Of a stretch of 64,000 bases of DNA, positions 9,331 through 18,692 are shown piece by piece. Both the position numbers and the translations under genes were made by a program. Source of the stretch: Chromatiaceae bacterium (GTDB taxonomy: Bacteria; Pseudomonadota; Gammaproteobacteria; Chromatiales; Chromatiaceae). The notes under the pieces were generated by a model, which did no database searches, was not told the DNA's origin, and saw only the letters and a program-made list of their open reading frames with translations. Position 1 is the first letter of the stretch. Each line of letters starts with the position of its first letter. The stretch lies in NCBI GenBank assembly GCA_024235255.1, contig JACKMT010000004.1:1-64000 (forward strand), written 5' to 3'.

Positions 9331-10902
9331 TTGTATCACTCGGCTGAAAAGCGCGTGAAAAGGATTGTCGGAGAGCGTCTCTCTGACATGGTCAGAGGCG
9401 GAGTCAAAGGCCTGGAAAAGGAGAGCCTCCGCGTTGCACCTGATGGTGGCATAGCGCAAACAACTCATCCTGCTGCGCTGGGTGCCGCATTAACCCATCC
9501 CTACATTACCACCGACTATTCAGAGGCGCTGATTGAGCTGATTACACCGCCGTTCAGTGAGTCCGCAAAAGCGCTCGACTTTCTTCGGGAAGTCCAGAAG
9601 TTTGTATGCAGTCGGCTGGATAAGGAGATACTTTGGGGGACCAGCATGCCCTGCGTGCTGGCGGGTGGGGAAAACATACCCATTGCCCGTTACGGCAGTT
9701 CCAACCAGGGCATTATGAAAACGGTTTACCGGCGCGGGCTGGGGCACCGCTATGGCCGCACTATGCAGGTGATTGCCGGGGTTCATTTCAACTACTCGCT
9801 TAATCCATCCCTGTTGCCGGTGTACCAATCGCTGGAGGAGAACCGGCAGCCGCTGCGCGATTTTACCGACGCCGCTTATATGGGCTTGACCAGAAACCTT
9901 TTGCGCTACGGTTGGTTGGTCCCCTATCTTTTCGGGGCTTCGCCTGCGGTATGCAAGTCGTTTCTTGGCGGGAAAGCCAACAACCTCAGTGAGTTTGATG
10001 CCAACACTGCCTACGAACCCTACGCAACTTCTTTAAGACTGGGTGATTTCGGCTACACCAACAGCAAGGAGAAAGGGGTAGGTATCAAGGCAAACTACAA
10101 TAGCCTGCAAGATTACATCGACAGCCTTACCCGGGCGATAGAAACCCCCTCATCCTTGTGGGAAAAAATCGGAGTAGTGGTTGACGGCCGTTATGAGCAG
10201 CTCAATACGAATATTCTGCAGATCGAAAACGAATACTATAGTACGGTTCGGCCAAAACAGCTGCTCAATGGAATGGAGAAGCCGGTGCTGGCGCTCCACC
10301 GGCGCGGTGTCCGCTACATTGAGCTGCGTTCACTCGATGTAAACGCCTACGACCCGTTGGGAGTGAACGCGGAGCAGTTGGATTTTCTGGAAACATTGCT
10401 GCTGTTCTGTCTGTTTCAGGACAGTCCGCCGATCAATGTTCAGGAGCAGCGTGAGATAGACCAGAATCAGGGCGGCGTTGCCCATCGGGGACGTGATCCG
10501 TCGCTCTATCTGCTGCGTCAGGGCCGCGAGATAAAGTTGCGGCAGTGGGCTGATGAGTTGTGCCGCGCGATGTCGGGAGTCAGCGAACTCCTCGATGGCG
10601 ATGATCCGGCGAAACCCTACTCCCACAGCCTGCAGCTGCAACTGGAAAAAATAGCGCATTCCGAACAGACGCCCTCCGCGCGCATGCTCGAAGAGATGCG
10701 GCAAAACGGCGAGGGTTTCTTCCAGTTCGCACAGCGGCTTTCGCTGCAGCACCATAGCTATTTCGACACTGTTTCCATCAGTAGCGAACGGGAAGCCTTT
10801 TTCCGCAACCAGGCCGAGCGTTCACACGCAGGCCAGGCGGAACTGGAGTCGATGCCACAGGTCTCTTTCGACAAGTTTCTGCAGGAGTACTTTGCACAAT
10901 AA
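9331..10902 (+). CDS. gshA: glutamate-cysteine ligase
   Basis: A 523-residue cytosolic enzyme of the gammaproteobacterial GshA type. It makes gamma-glutamylcysteine from glutamate, cysteine and ATP, the first step of glutathione synthesis. Family landmarks are GLEKESLRV, ALTHPYITTDYSEALIELITP, YGSSNQG, GVHFNYS, YLFGASPA, LRLGDFGYTN and IENEYYSTVRPK. The start is uncertain: TTG 9331 and GTG 9355 are both in frame and no ATG precedes the conserved region except one at 9388. Glutathione persulfide is the proposed form in which sulfane sulfur enters the cytoplasm in rDsr organisms, so the gene fits the metabolism but is also general housekeeping. Confidence 0.92.
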   Translation: MYHSAEKRVKRIVGERLSDMVRGGVKGLEKESLRVAPDGGIAQTTHPAALGAALTHPYITTDYSEALIELITPPFSESAKALDFLREVQKFVCSRLDKEILWGTSMPCVLAGGENIPIARYGSSNQGIMKTVYRRGLGHRYGRTMQVIAGVHFNYSLNPSLLPVYQSLEENRQPLRDFTDAAYMGLTRNLLRYGWLVPYLFGASPAVCKSFLGGKANNLSEFDANTAYEPYATSLRLGDFGYTNSKEKGVGIKANYNSLQDYIDSLTRAIETPSSLWEKIGVVVDGRYEQLNTNILQIENEYYSTVRPKQLLNGMEKPVLALHRRGVRYIELRSLDVNAYDPLGVNAEQLDFLETLLLFCLFQDSPPINVQEQREIDQNQGGVAHRGRDPSLYLLRQGREIKLRQWADELCRAMSGVSELLDGDDPAKPYSHSLQLQLEKIAHSEQTPSARMLEEMRQNGEGFFQFAQRLSLQHHSYFDTVSISSEREAFFRNQAERSHAGQAELESMPQVSFDKFLQEYFAQ

Positions 10903-10960
10903 CCGGAGCGCTTCCGATGCTGAACATGCCGCAGGCAGGTTGCTGAAACCGGGTGCTCCG

Positions 10961-11641
10961 TCATTGCTGCTGGAAGAGATCCAACAGTGTCTCCGCATCT
11001 TCCAGAAATTGAGGGATGGCGTCGGGATCGGGCAGTTTTTCAAAGCGGTAGAAGAGCGCATCCTGGCCGCGCGATTCAAACACCAGTTTAGGGTGCCTGG
11101 CCAGGTACTCAAATACCTTATCATTGAACAGTGCCCTCACTTTCTGCCCGTCGCGCGCCAGCAGGGTATGCTGCTGATTGAACGAATTCTGACCATCGAA
11201 GGTTACCAGGTTCAAGCCAAATCGCGCTGCCGCAGTGCGACGATGTATTCGGCTGGGGCTGAGATCGAAGTCAGGCAGTGACTGTTTAGACCTGATCCAG
11301 ATAACGCTCTGGCTGCGCGTTTTCACACTATTGAAATCGTCGGCCACCGGATAGCTTCGCTGACCCTCTCCAGCGGAACTGGCAGTATAAGTAAAGTCGA
11401 AGATGGTGACTTCGCGACCGTTCCTGATCCCCTGCGCCCGGTTTTTTATATTCGGCGGGCCTTGGGTAAAGAGATCGAAACCGACTTGATCCAACGCCTC
11501 GGGCAGGCGGTGCTGTCCGGGATAAAAATCAAAGCCAAGCTTTTTGACGATTAGAGAGATATCGTCGCCCCGGCGTTTTTCGTAGTAGATGGCACCACCG
11601 ATAATAATGACAGCGACTATGATAAAAATGATCTTTGACAT
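10961..11641 (-). CDS. hypothetical protein with one N-terminal membrane helix
   Basis: A 226-residue protein I do not recognise. Residues 1-20 (MSKIIFIIVAVIIIGGAIYY) form a single membrane anchor, followed by a basic stretch (EKRRGDD) that suggests a cytoplasmic body. The soluble part resembles large families of bacterial membrane-anchored proteins of unknown function (DUF3137-like at a loose level), with no catalytic motif. It is convergent with gshA. Its promoter side faces repeat copy 2. Confidence 0.6.
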   Translation of the reverse strand: MSKIIFIIVAVIIIGGAIYYEKRRGDDISLIVKKLGFDFYPGQHRLPEALDQVGFDLFTQGPPNIKNRAQGIRNGREVTIFDFTYTASSAGEGQRSYPVADDFNSVKTRSQSVIWIRSKQSLPDFDLSPSRIHRRTAAARFGLNLVTFDGQNSFNQQHTLLARDGQKVRALFNDKVFEYLARHPKLVFESRGQDALFYRFEKLPDPDAIPQFLEDAETLLDLFQQQ

Positions 11642-12068
11642 GCTCGTGCTGCCTTATTGCTCCACTGACACCCTTGTGGCCGGGGTGAGGTTAAGCGACT
11701 TGTTGAGCTGCTTCAACCCCGCCGCTTGCGGCGGGAACGAATCCGGGGTTGCCAAAGGGGGAAGTGTTTTTCTCCCTTTTTGTTCGTCAGCGAGATTTTA
11801 TACCTCGTTGACGATCTAACCTTAAATTTACCAACTCCTGCGCATTATCCGGATGATCGCTTTTCGATTTCATTACAGTGATAATCCGCTTTGCAACTGG
11901 TCCCGGTCAAACTATCTGTCATGCAACGGCGCTGACATTATCCAAAAGCAGTGCGCAACGGCGCAAGTTTGCGGTAAGCCAGAACTGTCTACTGGATGAG
12001 ATGACGGCCTGCAAAGGTTTTCGCTTACCTGGCGTGAAGCAGAGTATTTTAATCTTGGGAGGTTAGCT
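11642..12068. other. intergenic region with repeat copy 2
   Basis: A 427-base gap between divergent genes. Bases 11717-11830 hold repeat copy 2. The remainder (11831-12068) has an open frame (11878-12066), but it lacks a ribosome site and any recognisable protein character. Promoters for both neighbours are presumably here; none could be pinned down. Confidence 0.45.
11717..11830 (+). repeat. dispersed three-hairpin intergenic repeat, copy 2
   Basis: The best-paired copy. Hairpin A is CCCGCCGC with GCGGCGGG; an outer AACCCC could alternatively pair with GGGGTT. Hairpin B pairs AAGGGGGAA (11756-11764) with TTCTCCCTT (11771-11779). Hairpin C pairs CGTCAGCGAG (11786-11795) with CTCGTTGACG (11805-11814), with one G-T wobble. 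The copy ends in GACGATCTAACCTTAAATT. It lies upstream of the minus-strand gene at 10961-11641, so its orientation to the nearest start differs from copy 1. Confidence 0.75.
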
Positions 12069-12422
12069 ATGAGGACGGCATTGCTGCTGATATCACTGTT
12101 TTTCTGGTCGGTCGGGGTGGATGCCCAGGAGCGGCCGCAGGTATGGGATTACGGCGTGAAAGAGTGCCGCAGCTTTCTTGTTGCCTTCGACGGCTGGGAG
12201 TCCGGGGTGGAGAGCGGCATCGCGGAGTATCTGCGCTACCGGGGCTGGTTGTCCGGGCTGGTGACCGGATTATCTCTGGCTACCGGCATGGATGTTCTGC
12301 AGGGAGTTGAACCCGACGGCGCGCTCAGACGAATTCGGATCTACTGCGATGAACGACCGGACGATGACTACTTTACCGCCGTGATGAACCTGATGAAGCA
12401 GCTCAACCCGCCTGAGAATTAG
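12069..12422 (+). CDS. small exported protein of unknown function
   Basis: A 117-residue protein with a clear Sec signal (MRTALLLISLFFWSVGVDAQ) and two cysteines in the mature part (KECRSF and IYCDERP) that could form one disulfide. The pattern of an N-terminal Cys, a central YxxWLSGL helix and a C-terminal Cys loosely recalls Rap1a/Tai-like or HdeA-like small periplasmic folds, but this is only a resemblance. A strong GGGAGG precedes the ATG. It stands alone, convergent with the DUF3581 gene. Confidence 0.6.
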   Translation: MRTALLLISLFFWSVGVDAQERPQVWDYGVKECRSFLVAFDGWESGVESGIAEYLRYRGWLSGLVTGLSLATGMDVLQGVEPDGALRRIRIYCDERPDDDYFTAVMNLMKQLNPPEN

Positions 12423-12430
12423 AACCTATC

Positions 12431-13135
12431 TCATAATCCCAGCCGCTTATGGTTCATGTAGGTGAAGACCATCGCATCGGCAACCTGCTGTTCAAAGGGC
12501 CGCAAGCCGCGCATCGCCATATATTTCGTTCCGCTGCCTATGGTTTCACCGGATAGTTGCAACAAAAAGTCGAGCCGGACATTGCCGCGTTTCCCTTCCA
12601 CATACAGCTGTGCGCCGGTGAATTCGAGCTCTGCCGCAGGTATATCCACCCGTTTGAGATCGATCTCCATGCTTTGGTAGATAACAATCGGCCGGGCGGG
12701 GTTGATCATGACGTTGTGCTGCGACATCAACGGAATGAGTACGTGGGGAAAGGTGTGGCCGGAGAATTTCACATAATTGCGCGTCAGGCTCTCGACAAAG
12801 CCATTTTCACGGCTGTTTGCGCCGAGCCGCTCGACACTCAGACAGCTTTTATCCGCGCTGTCCAGCAGGTTTAGTGTGCCGCCCTCGGTTTCGGAGAAAC
12901 GGAGCAAATGGGTGTCGTCCACCATCCCGGAAAAGGTGAATCGCATCTGTTGATTCACCCCGTATTTCGCCAGCACCAGTGCGAACAACAGATCGCCGGG
13001 CACGCAGAAAAGCTTCGCCTCCGGATTATGCAGCGGATTGAAATCGTCAGCGATACCCTTGGCAAAACTGCTCGCCTGCTGGCGCGAGAAGCTGATGCCG
13101 TTTTCGTCTTCTGAAAAGTAACTCTCTATCAACAT
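12431..13135 (-). CDS. DUF3581 family protein
   Basis: A 234-residue soluble protein matching the DUF3581 family of gammaproteobacteria. The N-terminal segment FNPLHNP resembles the hot-dog dehydratase signature DxNPxH, so a hot-dog fold is plausible; catalysis has not been established. There is no signal peptide. The stop codon lies nine bases from the end of the convergent exported-protein gene. Confidence 0.7.
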   Translation of the reverse strand: MLIESYFSEDENGISFSRQQASSFAKGIADDFNPLHNPEAKLFCVPGDLLFALVLAKYGVNQQMRFTFSGMVDDTHLLRFSETEGGTLNLLDSADKSCLSVERLGANSRENGFVESLTRNYVKFSGHTFPHVLIPLMSQHNVMINPARPIVIYQSMEIDLKRVDIPAAELEFTGAQLYVEGKRGNVRLDFLLQLSGETIGSGTKYMAMRGLRPFEQQVADAMVFTYMNHKRLGL

Positions 13136-13231
13136 GCGCGGAACCGGTCTGGCTATTCGGGGCTGCTATAGTAGAGCTTGTCGATGCCAGCCTCAACAGC
13201 AGTAATGTTTTTCCGTCCATAAATTGATTCG

Positions 13232-14011
13232 CTAAGCGCCGTTCGGAAGCCTGATGTTGAACAGCTTCAGCGCATTGGCTGTGGTCTGAAACGCGATCTC
13301 TTCGGCGCTCTCTTTCCTGAGTTCGGACATGCAGTTCAATACGCTGCCGAGCAGTGCGGGCTCGTTCCGGCCGCCCCGATTTTCAACATCGGGTTGGTCC
13401 GGAGCGTCGCTCTCCAGCATGATCGCATCCAGCGGCAGCCGGCTGACCAGTTGCCGCAGGCGTTTGGCCGCCGGGTAGGTGACCGGACCGCCGAAGCTCA
13501 GCAAAAAACCCATCTCGATCAGGCGCTGCGCCTGCTGCTCGCTGCCCGCATAGCTGTGCAGCACTCCGCGCAGGCGGTTGCAACGGCGCAGGCTGTTGAT
13601 CACCTCCTCGACCGCTTTGCGGGCATGGATAATAACCGGCAGCATGTGCTTCTCGGCAAGCTTTAGCTGCGCGTGAAACAGCTCCATTTGGCGTTCACGC
13701 TCGGGATCCTTGATGTAAAAATCGAGTCCGCACTCACCCACGGCTACTGCTTTCTCACTGGCAAGTTGGATTGCGAGCGCTTCGATATGGTTCTCCCTGT
13801 GCTGCGGCATGAACATCGGGTGCAGCCCGTAGGCAGGGTATAAACCTGGGTACTCCCGGCAGACGGCCGTCTGCCGGTCCCAGGTGTCCCGAGTGACAGC
13901 CGGCACTATCAGCGCGGCTACGCCCGCGGCGCGGGCCCGTTGATAAACCTGGGCGCGGTCGCTGTCGAAGCGGCTGTCGTCGAAGTGGCAGTGGGTGTCG
14001 ATCAAATGCAT
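13232..14011 (-). CDS. TatD family metal-dependent hydrolase
   Basis: A 259-residue TIM-barrel metallohydrolase of the TatD/YjjV family; members act as 3'-5' exonuclease/DNase. Metal ligands are visible in IDTHCHFD (HxH) near the N-terminus, GECGLDFY (Glu), VIIHAR, LHSYAGS and ESDAPDQP (terminal Asp). The open frame extends 20 codons upstream, but ATG 14011 places the conserved MHLIDTHCHF at the start as in homologues. It is divergent from xthA with a short shared region; both are nucleases. Confidence 0.87.
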   Translation of the reverse strand: MHLIDTHCHFDDSRFDSDRAQVYQRARAAGVAALIVPAVTRDTWDRQTAVCREYPGLYPAYGLHPMFMPQHRENHIEALAIQLASEKAVAVGECGLDFYIKDPERERQMELFHAQLKLAEKHMLPVIIHARKAVEEVINSLRRCNRLRGVLHSYAGSEQQAQRLIEMGFLLSFGGPVTYPAAKRLRQLVSRLPLDAIMLESDAPDQPDVENRGGRNEPALLGSVLNCMSELRKESAEEIAFQTTANALKLFNIRLPNGA

Positions 14012-14121
14012 GGTTTTACGATGACAGTGGTTTTCCGTTGAGTTTAGCTCAGGTAAGCTCGTCTCTGACAATCGGTTGTGCCGGTTTTTATCTCCGTATT
14101 CACCAGGCTGGGGAACATGAC

Positions 14122-14937
14122 ATGAAGGTAGTCTCTTTCAATACCAACGGTATCCGTAGCCGAGCGCATCAACTCGAAGCGCTGCAGCGGAACTATGATC
14201 CGGACATCATCGGCATCCAGGAGAGCAAGGTCCAGGACCAGGACTTTCCCGTCGACATGGTGGAGGCACTGGGTTACAAGGCACACTTCTTCGGACAGAA
14301 GACCCATTATGGGGTGGCGCTGCTCTCCAAGCGTGAGCCTTTGTCGGTGGTGAAGGGTTACGCAGCGGATCCGGCGGAAGCCCAGCGGCGGCTGATCAGC
14401 GCGGTTTACGAATGCGCAAGCGGTGAGCGACTGACCGTGATCAACGGCTATTTTCCGCAGGGCGAGAGTCGTGATCACGATATCAAGTTTCCGGCCAAAC
14501 GGCAGTTCTATAGTGATCTGATGAACCATCTCGATGCCTCATTTACGCCCGCAGAGAAGCTGCTGGTGATCGGCGATATGAACATTGCGCCGATTGACCT
14601 GGACATCGGCATTGGCGAGGAGAACGCCAAGCGCTGGCTGCGCACCGGCAAGTGCAGCTTTCTGCCCGAGGAGCGGGAGTGGATGGCGCGCCTGACCAGC
14701 TGGGGTCTGGAGGATACCTTCCGTACCCACCATCCGGATGTGAATGACCGATTTAGCTGGTTCGACTACCGCAGCCGGGGCTTTGAGGGGGAGCCGAAAC
14801 GGGGCTTGCGCATCGATCTGATTCTTGCCACGCCCGAACTTAACAAACGGTGCCGGGCGGTGGGCATCGCCTACGATATCCGCGCCATGGAGCGGCCTTC
14901 CGACCACTGCCCGGTCTGGGCGGAGTTCGATCTTTAA
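14122..14937 (+). CDS. xthA: exodeoxyribonuclease III
   Basis: A 271-residue AP endonuclease/3'-5' exonuclease of base-excision repair. Landmarks are MKVVSFNTNGIR, IGIQESKV (metal Glu), INGYFPQGESRDH, GDMNIAP, RWLRTGKCSFLPEEREW, FSWFDYRS, LRIDLILA and the C-terminal PSDHCPVWA (catalytic Asp-His). The start at 14122 matches the E. coli protein exactly; an in-frame upstream ATG adds 28 unrelated residues. Its 3' end abuts the truncated end of the histidine kinase pseudogene. Confidence 0.95.
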   Translation: MKVVSFNTNGIRSRAHQLEALQRNYDPDIIGIQESKVQDQDFPVDMVEALGYKAHFFGQKTHYGVALLSKREPLSVVKGYAADPAEAQRRLISAVYECASGERLTVINGYFPQGESRDHDIKFPAKRQFYSDLMNHLDASFTPAEKLLVIGDMNIAPIDLDIGIGEENAKRWLRTGKCSFLPEEREWMARLTSWGLEDTFRTHHPDVNDRFSWFDYRSRGFEGEPKRGLRIDLILATPELNKRCRAVGIAYDIRAMERPSDHCPVWAEFDL

Positions 14938-15041
14938 CGCCGCGATCCGGACCGATTTCCGTGCCCTTTAACTTCATACCGCCAAACGTTCGGTATTGGT
15001 TGTACTCGCTAGCGGGACTGCCAGCTCTCCCACCGCCAGGA

Positions 15042-16817
15042 TTAAGCTGTTGGGGTCGATTCTCCCGTGCGGCTGAACGCCAGCATCTGGGATATCAGTT
15101 CTCTGGTGCGTTCACTCGCGAGCTCAACTTTTTCCAGGTATTTGTCCAGTTTTGCCTGTCCGCTGCCGGCGCACAGCTCCCGCGCGAGTGTGGTATAGCC
15201 GAGGATAACGCCCAGATTGTTGTTGAAGTCGTGGGCAATACCGCCCGTAAGTTGTCCGAGCGCCTCCATCTTTTTGGGCCTGTTCAAGTTCCCGTTGCAG
15301 GCGCGCCTGTTCCGCTTCCGCGGCGGTTCGTTCGGTGATGTCGTAGACCACACCGATAATGACGGCATCTGCTGCGCCGCCGGGATCACGAATATGCATC
15401 GCCTGCTGCTGTACTATCCGTTGCACACCATTCGGTCGAATAATTCGGTGAACGATCTCCCAGGGTTGGTTGCTCCTCGCAGCCGCGATGTAACTGCGTT
15501 CAACCCGCTCCCTGTCATCTGGATGGACCACACCCAAAAACCGCTTGAGGCCTGGAGGAGCTGCTTTTTTTCCAATCCTAAGATACGGTATACCTCGTCA
15601 GACCAGGTCAATTTATTCGTTCTGCTAGTGAAATTCCAGGATCCCACATGCGCGATCCTTTGCGCTTCGCTCAGCATCTGCTGGCTCTCCTGCAGCGCCG
15701 CCATAGTCTCGCTCAATTCCCGCGATGCTTTGAGCACTTGCTGCTGCTTGTCCCGAAGTTCCTGTTCAGCTGCCTTACGGTGCACTATTTCATTTGCCAG
15801 TTTCCGGCGCTGTTCCAGCGACTCAAGGTAGCGTCTGCGCAGCGTTTCGTTGATGCGGCGCAGCTGCAGGAATATCAAAAAGCCGATAGTGGCCAGCAGT
15901 GGCAGTGCGCCTGCAGCAAACAGCAAGGCCTATGAGATGGCATGTGAGAGCACTTTGTCCTGTGCATACAGCGTGACCAGGTAATAATCAATACTGGGTA
16001 GCAGCACTTTCACTGCCAGTGCGCCGTCAACGCCGTTTTCGGCATTGACGGCAAACGTCAGCGTCTCACCATGGGACATGATTGCGAGGTTCGAAGCAGC
16101 CTCGGAATCTTCCGGCAGCAGGTCGTTCCAGCGGTCACCCGCAGCCAGTACTCTGCCGTCCCAGCTGTAGATGGCATCCTGCAGTACCGGGTCCAGAGTG
16201 GCGAGATGTCTGGCCATCGACTGTAATGAGACCCAGGCGAGCAGCTGTCCCTTGAATTTGCCTTTAAAAAAGTAGGGCAGTGAGACAAGAAACGGTATAT
16301 CTCCCAAATCCGAAAGCAGCTGTGCACCCTGCGTTTCCGGTGTCAGAAAGGTGGCCCAGTCGATCTGAGCCGTTGCCGGAGCAGCGCCGGTGTCGGCCAG
16401 CAGTTCACCTTGTTCGGCAATGAAAACGATCCGGGAAAAAATAGCATGTCCCTTCTGGTGTTGCTCCTCGACCGCACTCATCAAGCGTTCTCTCAGACTG
16501 ATAAGGTTTGCCTCCAGGCCGTACCTCATCGACATTTTCAACGCTTTATTGGCAAAGTAGATCGAAAGTTCACGACTCTCTGAGAGTGTACTCAGAGACG
16601 AGGTGGCATCCGAGAAGAAGTACGCCAGTTCAGCAGCGCGACTCTCGGTTTGCAGGCGGAGTTGTTCGATGGCGGCGAGTTCCAGCTCTTCCTGGGAGTG
16701 GTGATAATTACTGATAAGCGTGATGAGATAGCCACTCAGCAGCAGTCCCAGTGCGAGTATCAGTATCAGCTGTCCCTTGGGCAGCGGGTTGCCGACCGGT
16801 TTGTGCTTCTGCATCAT
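15042..16817 (-). pseudogene. sensor histidine kinase pseudogene (nonsense, two frameshifts, 3' truncation)
   Basis: The remains of a membrane histidine kinase: TM1 near the N-terminus, a ~240-residue periplasmic sensor, TM2 (LLFAAGALPLLATIGFLIF), a coiled coil, a PAS domain (HPDDRERV), and a HisKA box (LTGGIAHDFNNN). Three lesions are readable. An in-frame TAG at 15930-15932 sits between ...SHAIS and ALLFAAG, with the frame continuing through it. One A is missing from an A-run near 15565-15575, just before the HPDD segment. One A is extra in the run before MEALGQLTGG, near 15278. The coding region ends soon after the H-box, and no HATPase domain exists before xthA. The start (ATG 16817) overlaps the stop of the upstream binding-protein gene as TGATG, so both were one operon. 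The homopolymer indels could be sequencing errors; the TAG and truncation are harder to explain that way. Confidence 0.85.
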
Positions 16818-17722
16818 CAGCCGCTGAAGAACTCATTGAAGTATGACGACATGCCGGGGAAGTATTTGCGTAATAACGCCAGGTAGCGCCCATCCCGTTT
16901 GATCTGTTCGAAAAAAGTATCGAACGCTTTGCGCAGTGCGACTGATTCCTTAGCGAAACCCACGCCCATCTCCTGCGGCATTGAAACAGGTCTGATCACC
17001 TTGATCCGCTCCGGCCATTTTTCCAGCGCCACGAGCGCATCGGGGATGTCCAGCAGAATGGTCTCGGCCTCCCCGCTTAATAGTGCGGGTATCAGTTCGA
17101 CCGGATTGTCGGAGGGTGGTTGATACAGTTTAACTCTCGCCCCGGTTGCAGCGAGATTGTACAGCTGTGGATCCAGGCAGGTGTTCGCAACCCCAAACAG
17201 TTCTCTGCCTTTCAGACCGGCCTTTACCTCGTCTATGTCGCGTTGCATGTCGTTGCTGCCCTGGATCGGGGACATATTGTACTCCGCCTTTGTCAACAGC
17301 CAGACGCCGGAAATAAACGTGGGGTTCGAATAGCTGATCAGCGCCTTGCGCCAGGGGATGACGGTGAGACCGTTGGCAATCAGATCCCCCCGTACCGGCG
17401 CGTTTCCGGTTATTTCGACATTTTCACCATGCACTACGAATTTTTTTCCGCTCAGGTCCGCAATGACATCTTTCCAATTGGTCTCGACGAAGCGGTATTG
17501 AACCCCCAGATATTCCGCAAAAAGTGTTATCAACTCCACATCCAGCCCGTCTCCGCTGCCGGTGACAAAACGGGCGTAAGGGGCGCCGAGGTGGCGCAGT
17601 ACACCGGACTGCCTGATCTCCTCGAGGTCTCTTCCGGATACCGGCATGGCAATCTGCAGTGGCAGCAGCAAGGTGACGAGCAATCGGGCGGTTGATCTTT
17701 TAATAAGGGTCGCGACTGACAT
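16817..17722 (-). CDS. periplasmic substrate-binding protein (PBPb, sensor-associated)
   Basis: A 301-residue exported protein with the fold of family-3 amino-acid-type binding proteins (SBP_bac_3). Signal peptide MSVATLIKRSTARLLVTLLL... is followed by IRQSGVLRHLGAPYARF, the GLDVELITLFAEYLGVQ segment and a typical closing KRDGRYLALLRKYFPG. No permease or ATPase gene is adjacent; instead the stop overlaps the start of a histidine kinase gene. This suggests a ligand-binding subunit feeding a two-component sensor rather than a transporter. ATG 17722 is preferred over the upstream TTG (17779), which would spoil the signal peptide. The frame itself is intact although its partner is broken. Confidence 0.75.
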   Translation of the reverse strand: MSVATLIKRSTARLLVTLLLPLQIAMPVSGRDLEEIRQSGVLRHLGAPYARFVTGSGDGLDVELITLFAEYLGVQYRFVETNWKDVIADLSGKKFVVHGENVEITGNAPVRGDLIANGLTVIPWRKALISYSNPTFISGVWLLTKAEYNMSPIQGSNDMQRDIDEVKAGLKGRELFGVANTCLDPQLYNLAATGARVKLYQPPSDNPVELIPALLSGEAETILLDIPDALVALEKWPERIKVIRPVSMPQEMGVGFAKESVALRKAFDTFFEQIKRDGRYLALLRKYFPGMSSYFNEFFSG

Positions 17723-18071
17723 GATAGGACTCGACTCCCGATGAGCGTGGCAGATGAACAGGCACTCCAGCCTAGTCAATCTTCCTTGTTTTACTGCCTG
17801 TGGAGCGGGAGTTCCGGTCCAGACGGTACTGGCAATATGTCTCTGCTATCGGCAACTCTTGATAATATCTTGACGGTATCGATAAAAATATGAATAACGA
17901 TTTAAACGATATCTAAGCTGTTACCTAAATGACGAGGGTTTCACAGCACATCCGAACCGTTAGCAATAACCGACGGTAACTTCTTGCTGCGGAGTCTAAG
18001 TAGTTGAATCCCCGCCACTTGAATCTTGTTATCAGGGGATATTTGTAACGGATCGAGTTTTTCACTTAGCG
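17723..18071. other. intergenic region between divergent genes
   Basis: About 350 bases without a supported gene. It includes an AT-rich patch (17860-17925) suitable for promoters, and a stretch at 18009-18043 where ATCCCC pairs with GGGGAT around a sequence loosely like hairpin A of the dispersed repeat. The match is too poor to call a fourth copy. Confidence 0.4.
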
Positions 18072-18692
18072 ATGATGAAGATTTCCGGGCTTAAAATAGG
18101 TATCCTTTTTCCATGGTTCAATTATAAAAATCGTTGTCTGCAAATGTTTTTTTTCAAACCGCTGCCTATATCACTTGCGCTCTTGCTGCTGTCGTTATCG
18201 GGCCTGGCACAGGCTGATGGGTCTTGTCTTCTACTCGTGTTCAATCAATATTGCCTGGCGGGAGATATTGTGGAGCTGGGCCGCCGCCAGCCGGATTTCA
18301 TTCACCAGCAGCGGGAGGGCGATCGTTTTGCACTGATCTACTCCGCGAGCAGGGATCTGGATTATGTCATGGCAAACCGCGGTCGGATCTATAAAGTGCT
18401 GCGCAAATTCGAACCATCCACCAGCAGTCGTTACCGGGAGTGGCGCAACCGGTTAACCCAGTTGTATGGCATGCCGCAGGAAGAGAGCCGGTTTCCCCTG
18501 CAGGCAACCGGATTGGCGGCAAAAATCAGCGCGATTAGGCGTGGCGAAGGGAGAGCGCTGCTGCGATGGACGCCAGCGGCAAGCCCTTGGCATGTCGAGC
18601 TGGGGTGGACCAGTGAGATGGGACTCCATCTTGCTTACATTGTTACCCGTGAGCAGATGGAACTAAACGGTGGCGCCGGCAGCGTTCAATGA
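18072..18692 (+). CDS. hypothetical exported protein
   Basis: A protein of up to 206 residues that I do not recognise. A good signal peptide (MFFFKPLPISLALLLLSLSG, cleavage after AQA) begins at the in-frame ATG 18144. The first ATG at 18072 adds 24 residues with a second hydrophobic patch; neither start has a convincing ribosome site. The mature part has two early cysteines (GSCLLLVFNQYC) and ends in a short predicted beta segment. It overlaps the 3' end of mtaB by seven bases on the opposite strand. Confidence 0.6.
   Translation: MMKISGLKIGILFPWFNYKNRCLQMFFFKPLPISLALLLLSLSGLAQADGSCLLLVFNQYCLAGDIVELGRRQPDFIHQQREGDRFALIYSASRDLDYVMANRGRIYKVLRKFEPSTSSRYREWRNRLTQLYGMPQEESRFPLQATGLAAKISAIRRGEGRALLRWTPAASPWHVELGWTSEMGLHLAYIVTREQMELNGGAGSVQ

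Noticed and set aside
9321..9347. Eight-codon upstream frame overlapping the gshA start
   Set aside because: ATG lies directly on the only AGG, leaving no spacing for a ribosome site; too short to support.
11878..12066. 62-codon open frame in the gap after repeat copy 2
   Set aside because: No ribosome site, mixed composition; the real gene starts at 12069 with a strong site.
18009..18043. Possible fourth copy of the three-hairpin repeat
   Set aside because: Only CCCCGCC-CTTG and an ATCCCC/GGGGAT stem resemble hairpin A; hairpins B and C are absent.
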